In this document: one piece after another, positions 53,034 to 62,660 of the stretch
How positions within the stretch are numbered: position 1 is the first letter of the stretch
Layout of the letters: each line of letters opens with the position of its first letter
Source: Maribellus comscasis
GTDB taxonomy: Bacteria; Bacteroidota; Bacteroidia; Bacteroidales; Prolixibacteraceae
Reading direction: 5' to 3'
Assembly (NCBI RefSeq): GCF_009762775.1
Contig: NZ_CP046401.1
Location: 7,638,001-7,702,000 of the forward strand
Length of the DNA: 64,000 nucleotides
Made by a program: the position numbers and the translations under genes
The notes under the pieces: generated by a model
The model's database searches: none
What the model saw: only the letters and a program-made list of their open reading frames with translations
Told to the model about the DNA's origin: nothing

Positions 53034-54180
53034 ATACTATTATTGGATTATTCGATATTTTTTTCACATCGTCCAAAGTATAAACTTTTTTATTTGATGC
53101 TCCGTTCATAAACCGCAATAATGGTTCTGTAGATTTATAATTATAAGGCGCAACCATAAAATAAAATCTTTCCTTGTCACATCCTATTAATGCTGGTATT
53201 TTTCCATGCAAATTCAAACCAGTAATATCATCAGTTAAATGTTTTTGGTCGTAATGCATACTTAATTTGGTCTCCTTATTGTATATAAAAACACAGTGCT
53301 TCCCTTTGATTACATAATTAATTTCAATGTATTTATCTGTCTCAAAGTATTTATTCAAAAGACACTTTTCAATGTTATCACGATTGAACATCATTAACCT
53401 GGCTTTTTCTTCAACAGAAAGTGATGCATAATCATCATGATCGTATGTATATTTACCATAATTAATTGCCCGAAAAGGATAAGATTTCTTTTCATCTATT
53501 TTGTAAATTGTATCATTTGCTAAAGCCCAATAGGTGATATAGTTGGGATTGGTTTGTAAAAAAGGAGAATAAACAATAGTTCCTGAGACATCTCTTTTTT
53601 TGCGAACCAAAGAAAAACCTTTGAATTTAAAATTCTCGTCCGTTCTGTAAAGCAGGCAATCTGTTTTGTAAGGAGCTTCAAAATAATAAGTTTCACCTAA
53701 TTTTTTAAACCCTGTTGAGCTAAAATCATAGCTGCTCTCTTTTATTAAACTCCCCTGTAATGAAAAACTCTTTATCATTTTATATCCCAATACATCAATT
53801 CTATTTTCTTCAGGAATAATTTCAAAATCCATTGGATATGTTATTTCTCCGGGGCCATTTCCTTTCCGGCTTATTGAACGTTTAAAATTCCCTTTCATAT
53901 CGAAAACAAGAATGCTCTGTGCTCCAAAACAATCCAATATATAAATTAAGTCGTCATGAATAATAATTTTGAATATTCCACTAATCATGCTCTTATTGGT
54001 GAACTCTAAAGGAACTATTTCATATTCGGAAATTATATCCGACATTTTTACATTTTGAAAATCATAAACCGGAACTTCTAAATCAAGGAATGACGTATCA
54101 CCTTGTATTGTCTGATTATTATTGCAGGCGGAAATTATCAGATTAATAATAATTAAAAAAAATAAATTTAGGTTTCTCAT
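53014..54180 (-). CDS. six-bladed beta-propeller lipoprotein (BF3164-like)
   Basis: A 388-residue lipoprotein (lipobox IISAC near residue 19). The repeated blade pattern is visible as DLIYILDCFGAQSILVFDMKGNFKRSISRKGNGPGEI and the later IDVLGYKMIKSFSLQG. These Bacteroidota 6-bladed beta-propellers accompany small exported peptides and thioredoxin-like proteins; their ligand is unknown. Placed 45 bp downstream of the small peptide gene and overlapping the thioredoxin-like gene, in one minus-strand operon. Confidence 0.85.
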   Translation of the reverse strand: MRNLNLFFLIIINLIISACNNNQTIQGDTSFLDLEVPVYDFQNVKMSDIISEYEIVPLEFTNKSMISGIFKIIIHDDLIYILDCFGAQSILVFDMKGNFKRSISRKGNGPGEITYPMDFEIIPEENRIDVLGYKMIKSFSLQGSLIKESSYDFSSTGFKKLGETYYFEAPYKTDCLLYRTDENFKFKGFSLVRKKRDVSGTIVYSPFLQTNPNYITYWALANDTIYKIDEKKSYPFRAINYGKYTYDHDDYASLSVEEKARLMMFNRDNIEKCLLNKYFETDKYIEINYVIKGKHCVFIYNKETKLSMHYDQKHLTDDITGLNLHGKIPALIGCDKERFYFMVAPYNYKSTEPLLRFMNGASNKKVYTLDDVKKISNNPIIVFAKYDF

Positions 54181-54225
54181 AATTTTTATAATTAAATTTT
54201 CGGGAGGATATACCTCCCGATTGAT

Positions 54226-54441
54226 TTATGAAGCTATATCTCCGCAATTACAATGCAGAGGCCTGTCGTAGTAACCACAGAAAAAAAAGTATCCATTACC
54301 TCCGTCAATTCTATCACTCCATCTACACTCACTTGTTTGTATCGTATTATCAGCAGCTTTTATTGATGTTGAGTAAAACATTGTGAAAACGGAAATACAC
54401 ATTGCTGCAAATCCAAAAATTAATTTTATTTTTTTTTTCAT
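54226..54441 (-). CDS. small exported Cys-rich peptide (NVEALA-like)
   Basis: A 71-residue protein. A signal peptide (LIFGFAAMCISVFTMFYST, cleavage near SIKA) leaves about 42 residues with four Cys (positions in SECRWS, FFFCGYY and LHCNCGD), aromatic and Gly-rich. The architecture resembles the NVEALA-type peptides that sit beside beta-propeller genes in Bacteroidota, but the NVEALA motif itself is absent. First gene of the peptide-propeller-thioredoxin operon. Confidence 0.65.
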   Translation of the reverse strand: MKKKIKLIFGFAAMCISVFTMFYSTSIKAADNTIQTSECRWSDRIDGGNGYFFFCGYYDRPLHCNCGDIAS

Positions 54442-54543
54442 GATAAAAAAAATTTGAAATAATTGTAAATAAATTTGATTTCCCGATATATCATTTCACG
54501 GAATAGAAACCGTAGTTTCTTATCATCTATTTTTTTACCTTTG

Positions 54544-54630
54544 TCACATCACCTCCTTTCTGTATTGGGTGGTACAGCGGGCAGCAAACCAGGTTTACTT
54601 TTGCGGGTAAAAGTTTGCCGCCCTTTTTTT
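54544..54630 (+). ncRNA. candidate orphan small RNA
   Basis: A perfect -7 box TACCTTTG (54536-54543) is followed by about 85 nt. These end in a strong hairpin, GGGCAGCAAAC (54579-54589) with GTTTGCCGCCC (54613-54623), and seven T. No plus-strand gene reads into it. No good -33 TTG is present. Alternatively the hairpin only serves as a structure in the minus-strand leader. Confidence 0.35.
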
Positions 54631-54658
54631 GTACCATAATTTAAATACAATTGTCTTT

Positions 54659-56521
54659 TCAATCTATTAATGTTTCCTTACGTGTTTTAACACAAGCATA
54701 TATGTCAGGCCAGTAAAACAACAAATTTCCAAAATTTTCATAAACACTTCGAATTGTATCTATCTGGTATTCATTTGAAAAGTCTTTAATTTCCTTAAAT
54801 TGAACAATTGAATTCCCATTTTGAAGACCAGTATAAAGTGTTTCCATTCTTTGCTCCATAATTTCAGCCCATTGTTTATTAAGATGTTTATATTTAATAT
54901 ATAATTGTGTCACTTTATTTATATTTTTTGTAATCAAACTGGAATTTACCAGCCTTAAATATTCATTTAAATCATTGTCTGATCTTTGTGAAATATCTCT
55001 GAGGTATACACCAAGAGCTCTTAATCCTTCCTCAACCGTACTGGCCCTGTTAGTGAACTCATCAATGGAGAATCTTAGCATATCGGGTACCCGAACCAAA
55101 GTTGAAGTTAAATCTGAAGAATCAACAGGTCTTTCTTCTGGGGGGATATGTGAAATTGCGTAAGGCAAGTGGCCTATATAAGCGTTATTAAAGCATTTAT
55201 TTAAAACAGATGCAAAAATTCCATCAGAATTTCTGAAATTTGGGTGAAAAGGTGGAAGTAGTTCGGTGTTGTCAAATCCTATATTCATACCCAATAAAAA
55301 ATTTGGAACTCCAACTGTTAATGATTTATGAGATTGAAGCACTGTGCGGCTATACATTTTAGAGCGAAATTTTTCAGAATCTGAAATCAATGGAATAAGT
55401 TTGTGACCCGGAAAGAAAATTTTTGAAATGGGTGATCCTGCTCCTGAATCACCAGCTACTCCCAGCATTGTAATCCGAACCCTCTTTTCAGCGTTTAAGT
55501 TATCAAGGGTAAATTTTGGTGTAATACCGGTTAAGCTAATCTGTTGTTTATATTTTCCGGTTAAATTACCAACTGAAAAACCAAGCAACTTTTGATGAAT
55601 ATGAACTGGATTATTATGGTCAAATACAACTTTATCTTTTAATTCACTTTGATTCGCAAAAAATTCCGTAGACACATCGGAAGATGAAGCATCAGAGGTA
55701 ATTGTCAATTTTTCATCGTCTCCATTTTTAGAGATTTGACAAAAGATATCATCATCAGTTAAAAGAGAAAATTTACCTGTGGTAAATAACAGAAAAGCGT
55801 TACGGTTAGCTCCTGTCCGGTGATTTATACCGTTCAGTCCCATTAATCCATACTCCACAACATGTTTAGGTACTTTATTTTCTAATTTTTTGCTAAGATT
55901 TATTAAAAATTCTTTTCGTTCATTTTCCCCGACTAATTTTATTTGGATTTGATACTTTTTATTTAGAAATTCTATATTCCGCTTATTTTTATTATAGTTT
56001 TCTACCGTTGAATCATCGAATACAATAAAGTTGTATTTTTGAGTTGTTTCATTTAAGCTTTCAATAAAACTTTCAACACTTTTTTTAATAGAATCAGGCC
56101 GGTCACGGGTTATCCATCCTAAAGTGTCGATGTTGTGAGAAACATTTTCAGAATGATTATTTGATAATTTATTTAGAAATTCTGACTGACTTATGAGAAG
56201 GCCTAATTTCCACAGTTCTTTAATTGATAATAGAGCCTTATGAAAATTAGTTAACCTACAATCTTCAATATATGCAGCATGGTCATATAAGGTCTTAAAT
56301 TCATTAATACAATCTAAAATATTTGAGGTACTATTTGGTATTACACAATGGTTGTTATTATTGTAATGGTTATATTCAAATACCCTTCCATTAGGAAGTT
56401 GCCCCTTTGATGTTAAGATAGAAATATATTTTTCATCCTCTTTTAAATCATCAAAAGGGAAAGCTGAGTAAATGCTTCTTCTTAACCGTTTTTGTATAGA
56501 GCCTTTAAAATTCATTCTCAA
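54659..56521 (-). CDS. GT-A-like glycosyltransferase, unknown target
   Basis: A 620-residue cytosolic protein. From about residue 130 it has a GT-A-type start (IDTLGWITRDRPDSIKKSVESFIESLNE...NFIVFDDST) and a DxD-like motif in FSLLTDDDIFCQI. The first ~120 residues contain a helical/winged-helix-like stretch ending ALLSIKELWKLGLLIS that weakly recalls PqqD-like recognition domains. The C-terminal half is unrecognised. A glycosyl donor and acceptor cannot be named. It is preceded by a 45-codon ORF and lies upstream of the exported-peptide operon on the same strand. Confidence 0.6.
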   Translation of the reverse strand: MRMNFKGSIQKRLRRSIYSAFPFDDLKEDEKYISILTSKGQLPNGRVFEYNHYNNNNHCVIPNSTSNILDCINEFKTLYDHAAYIEDCRLTNFHKALLSIKELWKLGLLISQSEFLNKLSNNHSENVSHNIDTLGWITRDRPDSIKKSVESFIESLNETTQKYNFIVFDDSTVENYNKNKRNIEFLNKKYQIQIKLVGENERKEFLINLSKKLENKVPKHVVEYGLMGLNGINHRTGANRNAFLLFTTGKFSLLTDDDIFCQISKNGDDEKLTITSDASSSDVSTEFFANQSELKDKVVFDHNNPVHIHQKLLGFSVGNLTGKYKQQISLTGITPKFTLDNLNAEKRVRITMLGVAGDSGAGSPISKIFFPGHKLIPLISDSEKFRSKMYSRTVLQSHKSLTVGVPNFLLGMNIGFDNTELLPPFHPNFRNSDGIFASVLNKCFNNAYIGHLPYAISHIPPEERPVDSSDLTSTLVRVPDMLRFSIDEFTNRASTVEEGLRALGVYLRDISQRSDNDLNEYLRLVNSSLITKNINKVTQLYIKYKHLNKQWAEIMEQRMETLYTGLQNGNSIVQFKEIKDFSNEYQIDTIRSVYENFGNLLFYWPDIYACVKTRKETLID

Positions 56522-56549
56522 TAACCGTTTGTGGAGTTTGATTTTGCAA

Positions 56550-56687
56550 TTATCTGATTGTCAGATAAGGTATATGCGTTTCAGGAATAAAACCATAATT
56601 CAGCAATAATCTATTAATAATTTGTTGGAAAATTGTATTAGATGATCCGATAATATCAACGTCTATGGGATTAGTTTGAGTAATCAT
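56550..56687 (-). CDS. possible small ORF upstream of the glycosyltransferase
   Basis: A 45-codon frame opening MITQTNPIDVDIIGSSN and ending PYLTIR, 28 bp before the glycosyltransferase start on the same strand. The amino-acid mix looks protein-like (amphipathic FQQIINRLLLNYGF). It could be a precursor-like peptide, a leader, or the relic of a longer gene. No convincing ribosome binding site. Confidence 0.35.
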   Translation of the reverse strand: MITQTNPIDVDIIGSSNTIFQQIINRLLLNYGFIPETHIPYLTIR

Positions 56688-56792
56688 TGAGTTTTGTTTT
56701 CGTCCGGTTAACAACGCCGGGGTTAAATTTGGTATAAGTTACGTATAAACATGTGCAAAAAAAAGATATTGTAAAACACAAAACTCTGAACC

Positions 56793-56812
56793 AGAGAGAG
56801 AGAGAGAGAGAG
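56793..56812 (+). repeat. (AG)10 microsatellite in a gene-poor gap
   Basis: Ten uninterrupted AG dinucleotides followed by purine-rich GGAAAAGAAGG and an A8 run. The gap between the glycosyltransferase operon (starts 56687) and the C69 gene (56961) otherwise shows only AT-rich leader sequence. Confidence 0.8.
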
Positions 56813-56960
56813 GAAAAGAAGGAAAAAAAAGGAAGCATGTTATATAACAAATAAAAACAGGGTTACCTTTTTGATATCTCATGTACTAACATAAATCATA
56901 AACCCGCAACCGGAATTCATTATATTTGCTCCCACCGAAAAATAATAACAACATAATATC

Positions 56961-58649
56961 ATGAAAAAAATTTCACTAGCAGGATTAATTTTATTTGTTT
57001 TCATCCTGGCAAATTACCGGATTTCAAATGGCTGCACTAATTTTTTAATCACAAAAGGAGCCTCGGTAACGGGTTCAACAATGATAACTTACGCCGCTGA
57101 TTCACACACTTTGTACGGCGAATTGTATTTCCAACCGGCACAGGACCACCCGGCAGGCGCAATGCGCGACATTTATGAATGGGATACCGGAAAATTCCTG
57201 GGACAAATACCACAGCCCGCACACACCTACAGTGTTATCGGAAACATGAATGAATTCCAGTTGGCTATTGGCGAAACCACCTTTGGCGGACGAAGTGAAT
57301 TAAGTAGTCAGACCGGAGCAATTATGGACTACGGAAGTTTGATTTATGTAACATTGCAACGTGCCAAAACGGCGCGCGAAGCCATTGAAGTGATGACAAA
57401 TCTTGTGGATGAATTTGGATACTACAGTTCAGGTGAATCATTTTCGATTGCAGATCCGGAAGAAGTTTGGATTTTGGAATTAATCGGGAAAGGAGAAGGT
57501 GAAAAAGGTGCTGTGTGGGTGGCGGTGAAAGTTCCCGAAGGATACATAAGCGGACATGCCAACCAGGCACGTATTACAACTTTTCCGTTGAGCGACAAAG
57601 AAAACTGTGTATATTCTGATGATGTTATCTCCTTTGCACGTGAAAAAGGATGGTATAACGGAACCAACAAAGATTTTAGCTTTTCAGATGTGTATGCTCC
57701 GGTTGATTTTGGGGCGGCACGTTTTTGTGATGCACGTGTATGGGCAGGTTTTAATAAGGTAGCAAAAGGAATGGAACAATACGTCGGCTATGCCAAAGGA
57801 CTAATAGAACACGGCGAAAACAATTTTGCATCCAACCGATTGCCGTTGTGGGTAAAACCGGAAAAAAAGCTTTCGGTTCAGGATGTGATGGAAATGATGC
57901 GTGACCATTTTGAAGGAACCGAACTGGATATGACACAAGACATTGGCGCCGGCCCTTATCAACTTCCTTATCGTTGGAGAGGTTTAACATGGGAAGTTGA
58001 CTCAACCGAATATTGTAACGAAAGAGCAATATCAACCCAACAAACCGGCTTTTCGTTTGTAGCCGAATGCAGAGACTGGCTCCCCGACCCCGTTGGCGGA
58101 ATACTCTGGTTTGGAGTTGATGATGCATACAGTACTTGTTATGTTCCCATGTATTGTGGAATTACTGAAATCCCGGAATGTTTTGCTGTCGGAAACGGCG
58201 ATATGCTAACTTACAGCGAAACATCAGCATTTTGGGCATTTAACTGGGTATCTAACTTTGCCTATTTGCGTTATAGCGATATGATTACAGATGTACAAAA
58301 AGTTCAAAATCAACTGGAAAATAAGTTTGTTTCGTTTGTCCCTGCTATCGATAAAGCCGCTACGGATTTATTCCATTCGGAAGGAGAAACTCAGGCAAGA
58401 AAATTTATAACAGAGTATTCGGTAAATGAAGCAAACAATATGACACAACGTTGGAAAGAACTCGGCCAATACCTCCTGGTAAAATATATGGATGGAAACA
58501 TAAAACGCGAAAAAGACGGAAAGTTTGAACGCACCGAAACCGGATTGCCACCGGGACCTCTGCATCCCGGCTATCCTGAATGGTGGTACAAAGCAATTGT
58601 AAACAGCACAGGAGAGCATTTTAAAGTGATCGGTGGTGCCGGACATTAA
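56961..58649 (+). CDS. C69 family dipeptidase
   Basis: A 562-residue secreted peptidase. Signal peptide (LAGLILFVFILANYRISNG) directly followed by the Cys of CTNFLITKGASVTGSTMITYAADSH, the Ntn-hydrolase nucleophile exposed after processing. Family regions are IGETTFGGRSEL, SFSIADPEEVWILELIGKG and PFRW-like YQLPYRWRGLTW. It cleaves small peptides in the periplasm. Length matches Bacteroidota members. Confidence 0.92.
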   Translation: MKKISLAGLILFVFILANYRISNGCTNFLITKGASVTGSTMITYAADSHTLYGELYFQPAQDHPAGAMRDIYEWDTGKFLGQIPQPAHTYSVIGNMNEFQLAIGETTFGGRSELSSQTGAIMDYGSLIYVTLQRAKTAREAIEVMTNLVDEFGYYSSGESFSIADPEEVWILELIGKGEGEKGAVWVAVKVPEGYISGHANQARITTFPLSDKENCVYSDDVISFAREKGWYNGTNKDFSFSDVYAPVDFGAARFCDARVWAGFNKVAKGMEQYVGYAKGLIEHGENNFASNRLPLWVKPEKKLSVQDVMEMMRDHFEGTELDMTQDIGAGPYQLPYRWRGLTWEVDSTEYCNERAISTQQTGFSFVAECRDWLPDPVGGILWFGVDDAYSTCYVPMYCGITEIPECFAVGNGDMLTYSETSAFWAFNWVSNFAYLRYSDMITDVQKVQNQLENKFVSFVPAIDKAATDLFHSEGETQARKFITEYSVNEANNMTQRWKELGQYLLVKYMDGNIKREKDGKFERTETGLPPGPLHPGYPEWWYKAIVNSTGEHFKVIGGAGH

Positions 58650-58703
58650 TACGATTTATTCTGTAAATCAATAAACTAATTTGTATATTGATGTTCAAAA
58701 CTA

Positions 58704-58733
58704 TTTGGAGAACAGATTTTTTTATTATTTTTG
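58704..58733 (+). promoter_or_regulatory. rplS promoter
   Basis: TTTG (58704-58707), an 18-nt spacer and TATTTTTG (58726-58733) match the Bacteroidota -33/-7 consensus, about 70 bp before the rplS ATG. Confidence 0.65.
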
Positions 58734-58805
58734 CGCCGGTTTTAAGCAATCTCTTTTCTGTCAGCGGACGGAATACATTGCCAACATTAATAAAATTTAT
58801 CAGAA

Positions 58806-59153
58806 ATGGATTTAATCAAAGTAATTGAAAACGAATTTGCTGTTGAAAACGAAATACCAAAATTTGGTGCAGGTGATACAGTAACAGTGAGTTACAAAAT
58901 TAGAGAGGGGAACAAAGAGAGGATTCAGAATTTCCGTGGTGTTGTGATCCAGTTACGTGGATCTGGTTCCACCAAAACCTTTACTGTTCGTAAAATGTCA
59001 GGAAACATTGGTGTTGAACGTATTTTCCCGGTTTACTCTCCTTTTATCGATAGTATTGAAGTAAACAAACACGGTAATGTACGTAGAAAAAGAATATTTT
59101 ATCTGCGTGAACGTACAGGTAAAAAAGCCCGTATCAAAGAAAAAAGATTCTAA
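58806..59153 (+). CDS. rplS: 50S ribosomal protein L19
   Basis: A 115-residue L19 located at the 30S-50S interface. Conserved stretches: [58 protein letters not shown] and [20 protein letters not shown]. Monocistronic here, with its own promoter and terminator, not next to trmD or rimM. Confidence 0.97.
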   Translation: MDLIKVIENEFAVENEIPKFGAGDTVTVSYKIREGNKERIQNFRGVVIQLRGSGSTKTFTVRKMSGNIGVERIFPVYSPFIDSIEVNKHGNVRRKRIFYLRERTGKKARIKEKRF

Positions 59154-59174
59154 AAAAGTCAGTTTTATATGTAA

Positions 59175-59200
59175 AGGTCTCTGCAAAGAGGCCTTTTTTT
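59175..59200 (+). terminator. rho-independent terminator after rplS
   Basis: AGGTCTC-TGCAAA-GAGGCCT stem (one G-T pair) followed by a run of seven T, 22 bp after the rplS stop. Confidence 0.8.
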
Positions 59201-59308
59201 GTGCCCTTTGGCGGACACCTCCGAACCTTTTTGTAATAAATTCCTTATTATTTTTACTTATTATTATTGAAAATTATCTGAATACATTATTTCTAAAATT
59301 GACATCTC

Positions 59309-62300
59309 ATGAAGCGTTTATACATTCTTGTCTTTATCTGCACAACTTTGGTTTTAAATGGATTTACACAAGGTACGCAATTGTTGCGGCAACCAACAAT
59401 CTCGGAGAACAGTATTGTTTTTGTTTATGCCAATGATATTTGGAAAGCACCAATCGACGGAGGTGATGCAATTCGCTTAACGACAAATGAAGGAGAAGAA
59501 TCTTTTCCTCATTTTTCGCCTGATGAAAAATGGATTGCTTTTACAGGGGAATACGGCGGGAATACCGATGTTTATGTTATTCCGGCCGAAGGTGGTTCTC
59601 CCCAACGATTAACGTGGCATCCCGGCGGCGACTATGTACAGGGATGGACTCCGGAAGGAGAAATAGTTTTTCGCTCATCAAGAGAAAGTCATCCGACTCA
59701 AACCAACAAACTGTATAAAGTTCCGTTAACAGGGGGATTACCTGTAGCACTCGAAATTCCAAGAGCTGCTTATGGAGAGATCTCGCCGGATGGGAAATAT
59801 ATCGCCTATGTTCCTATAACATTTTGGGACCCGGAATGGAGAAACTACCGTGGCGGACAAGCTATGCCCGTTTGGATTGTAAACAGAGAGACAAAAGAAC
59901 TGATACGCACAGCGCAGCCTACCAAAGAAAGACATCTCGACCCGGTTTGGTTTGACGATGAAGTATTTTATCTCTCTGAAAGAGATTATGCCAGCAATAT
60001 CTGGTCTTTTAATCCCGAAACAAAAGAGGAAAAACAATACACCTTCCATCAACAGTTTGATGTAAAAAGCATGGATGCCGGGAAAAACCAGATTGTTTAC
60101 GAACAGGGTGGTTACCTGCATCTTCTGAATTCAAAAACAGGTGAAACCAGAAAACTGGAAATTCACGTCAGCGGCGACATGAATTTTGCGCGTGAACGGT
60201 GGGAAAATGTAAGCGGAAACAGTCTTGGTAATCCCAACATTTCACCAAATGGAAAACGCGCTATTTTTGAATACCGCGGTGAAATATTTACCGTTCCAAA
60301 AGAAAACGGCTCATGGCGAAATATAACCAACACCCCCGGTGTAGCTGATCGTTACCCGGCATGGTCACCCAAAGGAGATAAAATTGCCTGGTTCTCGGAT
60401 GAAAGCGGGGAATATCAGTTGGTAGTTTCCGATCAGTTTGGGCAAAACCAGAAAAGTTACGAATTAAAAAACCCCACGTTCTTTTTCAGGCCTGATTGGT
60501 CACCCGATGGGAAAAAAATTGCTTACACCGACACCGATTACAACATCTGGTTTATTGATTTGGAAACGAAATACATTACACTTGTGGCAACAGATGTATT
60601 TGCGCACCCCAATCGCGAAATGAACCCGGTTTGGTCGCCCGACAGCAAATGGATTGCCTACTCAAGCCAATTAAACAGCAGCTTTAAAGCAATTTTTGTA
60701 TATAATACGGAAAACCCGCAAACCCTTCAACTTACCGATGGAATGGCTGACGTTGTTTCTCCTGCCTGGGATCAGAGTGGAAAATACATGTACATTCTGG
60801 CAAGCACAAACTACGGATTAAATACCGGATGGCTCGACATGAGTTCTTACGACCCGCAGGTTACACGTTCGCTTTATTGTATTGTTCTTTCCAAAGATGA
60901 AAAATCGCCCCTTCTTCCCAAAAGCGATGATGAAGAGACACAAAAAGAAACGGAGAAGAAAACACACGTTGCAGAAAAAGAAAAAGGAAAGAAAAAAAAT
61001 GAAGAACCAACAGAGGAGGAGAAAGAATCCAAAGATGTGGTAATTGATCTCGACGGCATAGAAAACAGAATTATCGCCCTTAATATGCCGGAACGTAACT
61101 ACCCCGGATTACTTGCGGGACCTGAAAATACCGTTTTGGTTGCGGAGTCAGTTCCGAACCAGAGAGGACTTACAATCCAAAAATTTGATTTAAAAGAACA
61201 AAAAGCAGAAGAATTTTTAAGCGGGATTCAAAATATTGTAAGTTCTTCTGACGCGAAAAATATTTTATATAACAAAGGTGGCTCGTGGTTTATTGCCGGT
61301 AGTGCATCTGCGCCAAAAAATGACGCTGGCAGGCTAAATACTTCACTAAAAATAAAAATTGATCCACAGCAGGAGTACCATCAAATCTTTAAAGAAGCCT
61401 GGCGTTACATGCGCGATTTTCTTTATGTTGACAATGTACACGGTGCCCCCTGGGATAAAATCTACGAATGGTATTCGCCGTGGATTAACGATGTACGGCA
61501 TCGCACTGATTTGAATTATGTTGTTGATATTTTAAGCGGAGAAGTTTCTATTGGTCACTCCTACGTAAGCGGAGGAGATATGCCCGATATCAACGAGGTT
61601 CCTGTAGGCTTGCTGGGCTGCGATTTTACCGAAGAAAACGGATACTATAAAATTTCAAAAATATATACCGGTGAAAACTGGAATCCAAATACTAAAGCTC
61701 CTTTAACTATGCCCGGAATGGAAGTACATGAGGGCGATTATTTACTCGCTGTTAATGGAAAAGAACTAAAAGCACCTGTAAATCCTTACAGTTTATTTGA
61801 GCAAACTGCCGGCAGAACTACTACAATAACTGTAAATTCATCTCCTTCTCCGGAGAATGCAAAAAAAGTTACCGTAGAGCCTGTCTCAAATGAAAGACAG
61901 TTAAGAACCATGCACTGGGTAGAAAGTAACCGAAAAAAAGTAGATGAACTTTCAGGTGGGAAGTTGGCCTATGTTTACCTTCCTAACACCGGACAAGGTG
62001 GCTTTACTTTTTTCAACCGTTACTATTTTGCACAACAGGATAAAAAAGGAGTGGTGCTCGACGAACGAAACAACGGAGGCGGTTCTGCAGCAGATTATAT
62101 GATCGATGTTCTGGATCGTACATTGCTGGGATATTTCAACAGCAAAGCAAACAATCATCGACCGTGGACTACACCAATGGCCGGAATTTGGGGGCCAAAG
62201 GTTATGCTGATAAACGAACGTGCCGGTTCCGGCGGCGATCTGCTTCCGTACATGTTTAAATTCAAAAACCTTGGGCCGCTTGTTGGCACCAGAACATGGG

Positions 62301-62593
62301 GAGGGCTGGTTGGCACCTGGGATACGCCTCGTTTTATCGATGGCGGACGTATGGTAGCTCCGCGTGGCGGATTTTTTGATGTAGACGGGAACTGGGCTGT
62401 TGAAGGCGAAGGAGTTGAACCCGACATTGAGGTTATTCAGGAACCCAAACTGGTGCTGCAGGGTAAAGATCCGCAACTGGAAAAAGCAGTTCAGGTTGCG
62501 CTCGATTTGCTGAAGGATAACGAATTTCAACTAAAACCGGAACCTCCCGCGCCTGTTCGATGGAAACGACCACAGGGATTTGAATTAAAATAA
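59309..62593 (+). CDS. S41 family tricorn-type protease
   Basis: A 1094-residue exported protease. Signal peptide (LYILVFICTTLVLNG). Tricorn/TolB-like beta-propeller repeats occupy about 30-530, with WSPDGKKIAY-type blades (HFSPDEKWIAF, ISPDGKYIAY, WSPDSKWIAY). A very charged Lys/Glu insert spans about 535-590. A helical and PDZ-like region leads to the C-terminal S41 core with INERAGSGGDLLPYMF, where the nucleophile Ser sits, and DERNNGGGSAADY. It is expected to degrade peptides in the periplasm. Starts 108 bp after the rplS terminator. Confidence 0.93.
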   Translation: MKRLYILVFICTTLVLNGFTQGTQLLRQPTISENSIVFVYANDIWKAPIDGGDAIRLTTNEGEESFPHFSPDEKWIAFTGEYGGNTDVYVIPAEGGSPQRLTWHPGGDYVQGWTPEGEIVFRSSRESHPTQTNKLYKVPLTGGLPVALEIPRAAYGEISPDGKYIAYVPITFWDPEWRNYRGGQAMPVWIVNRETKELIRTAQPTKERHLDPVWFDDEVFYLSERDYASNIWSFNPETKEEKQYTFHQQFDVKSMDAGKNQIVYEQGGYLHLLNSKTGETRKLEIHVSGDMNFARERWENVSGNSLGNPNISPNGKRAIFEYRGEIFTVPKENGSWRNITNTPGVADRYPAWSPKGDKIAWFSDESGEYQLVVSDQFGQNQKSYELKNPTFFFRPDWSPDGKKIAYTDTDYNIWFIDLETKYITLVATDVFAHPNREMNPVWSPDSKWIAYSSQLNSSFKAIFVYNTENPQTLQLTDGMADVVSPAWDQSGKYMYILASTNYGLNTGWLDMSSYDPQVTRSLYCIVLSKDEKSPLLPKSDDEETQKETEKKTHVAEKEKGKKKNEEPTEEEKESKDVVIDLDGIENRIIALNMPERNYPGLLAGPENTVLVAESVPNQRGLTIQKFDLKEQKAEEFLSGIQNIVSSSDAKNILYNKGGSWFIAGSASAPKNDAGRLNTSLKIKIDPQQEYHQIFKEAWRYMRDFLYVDNVHGAPWDKIYEWYSPWINDVRHRTDLNYVVDILSGEVSIGHSYVSGGDMPDINEVPVGLLGCDFTEENGYYKISKIYTGENWNPNTKAPLTMPGMEVHEGDYLLAVNGKELKAPVNPYSLFEQTAGRTTTITVNSSPSPENAKKVTVEPVSNERQLRTMHWVESNRKKVDELSGGKLAYVYLPNTGQGGFTFFNRYYFAQQDKKGVVLDERNNGGGSAADYMIDVLDRTLLGYFNSKANNHRPWTTPMAGIWGPKVMLINERAGSGGDLLPYMFKFKNLGPLVGTRTWGGLVGTWDTPRFIDGGRMVAPRGGFFDVDGNWAVEGEGVEPDIEVIQEPKLVLQGKDPQLEKAVQVALDLLKDNEFQLKPEPPAPVRWKRPQGFELK

Positions 62594-62660
62594 AACAATT
62601 CTGTACCTTTTACCTGAGAAGTATCATTTCTGAAATTGCAGCTTAAATAATTTAAGACTG

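Noticed and set aside
61952..62530. 192-codon minus-strand frame opposite the S41 protease gene
   Set aside because: It lies opposite the conserved S41 core; no independent family likeness.
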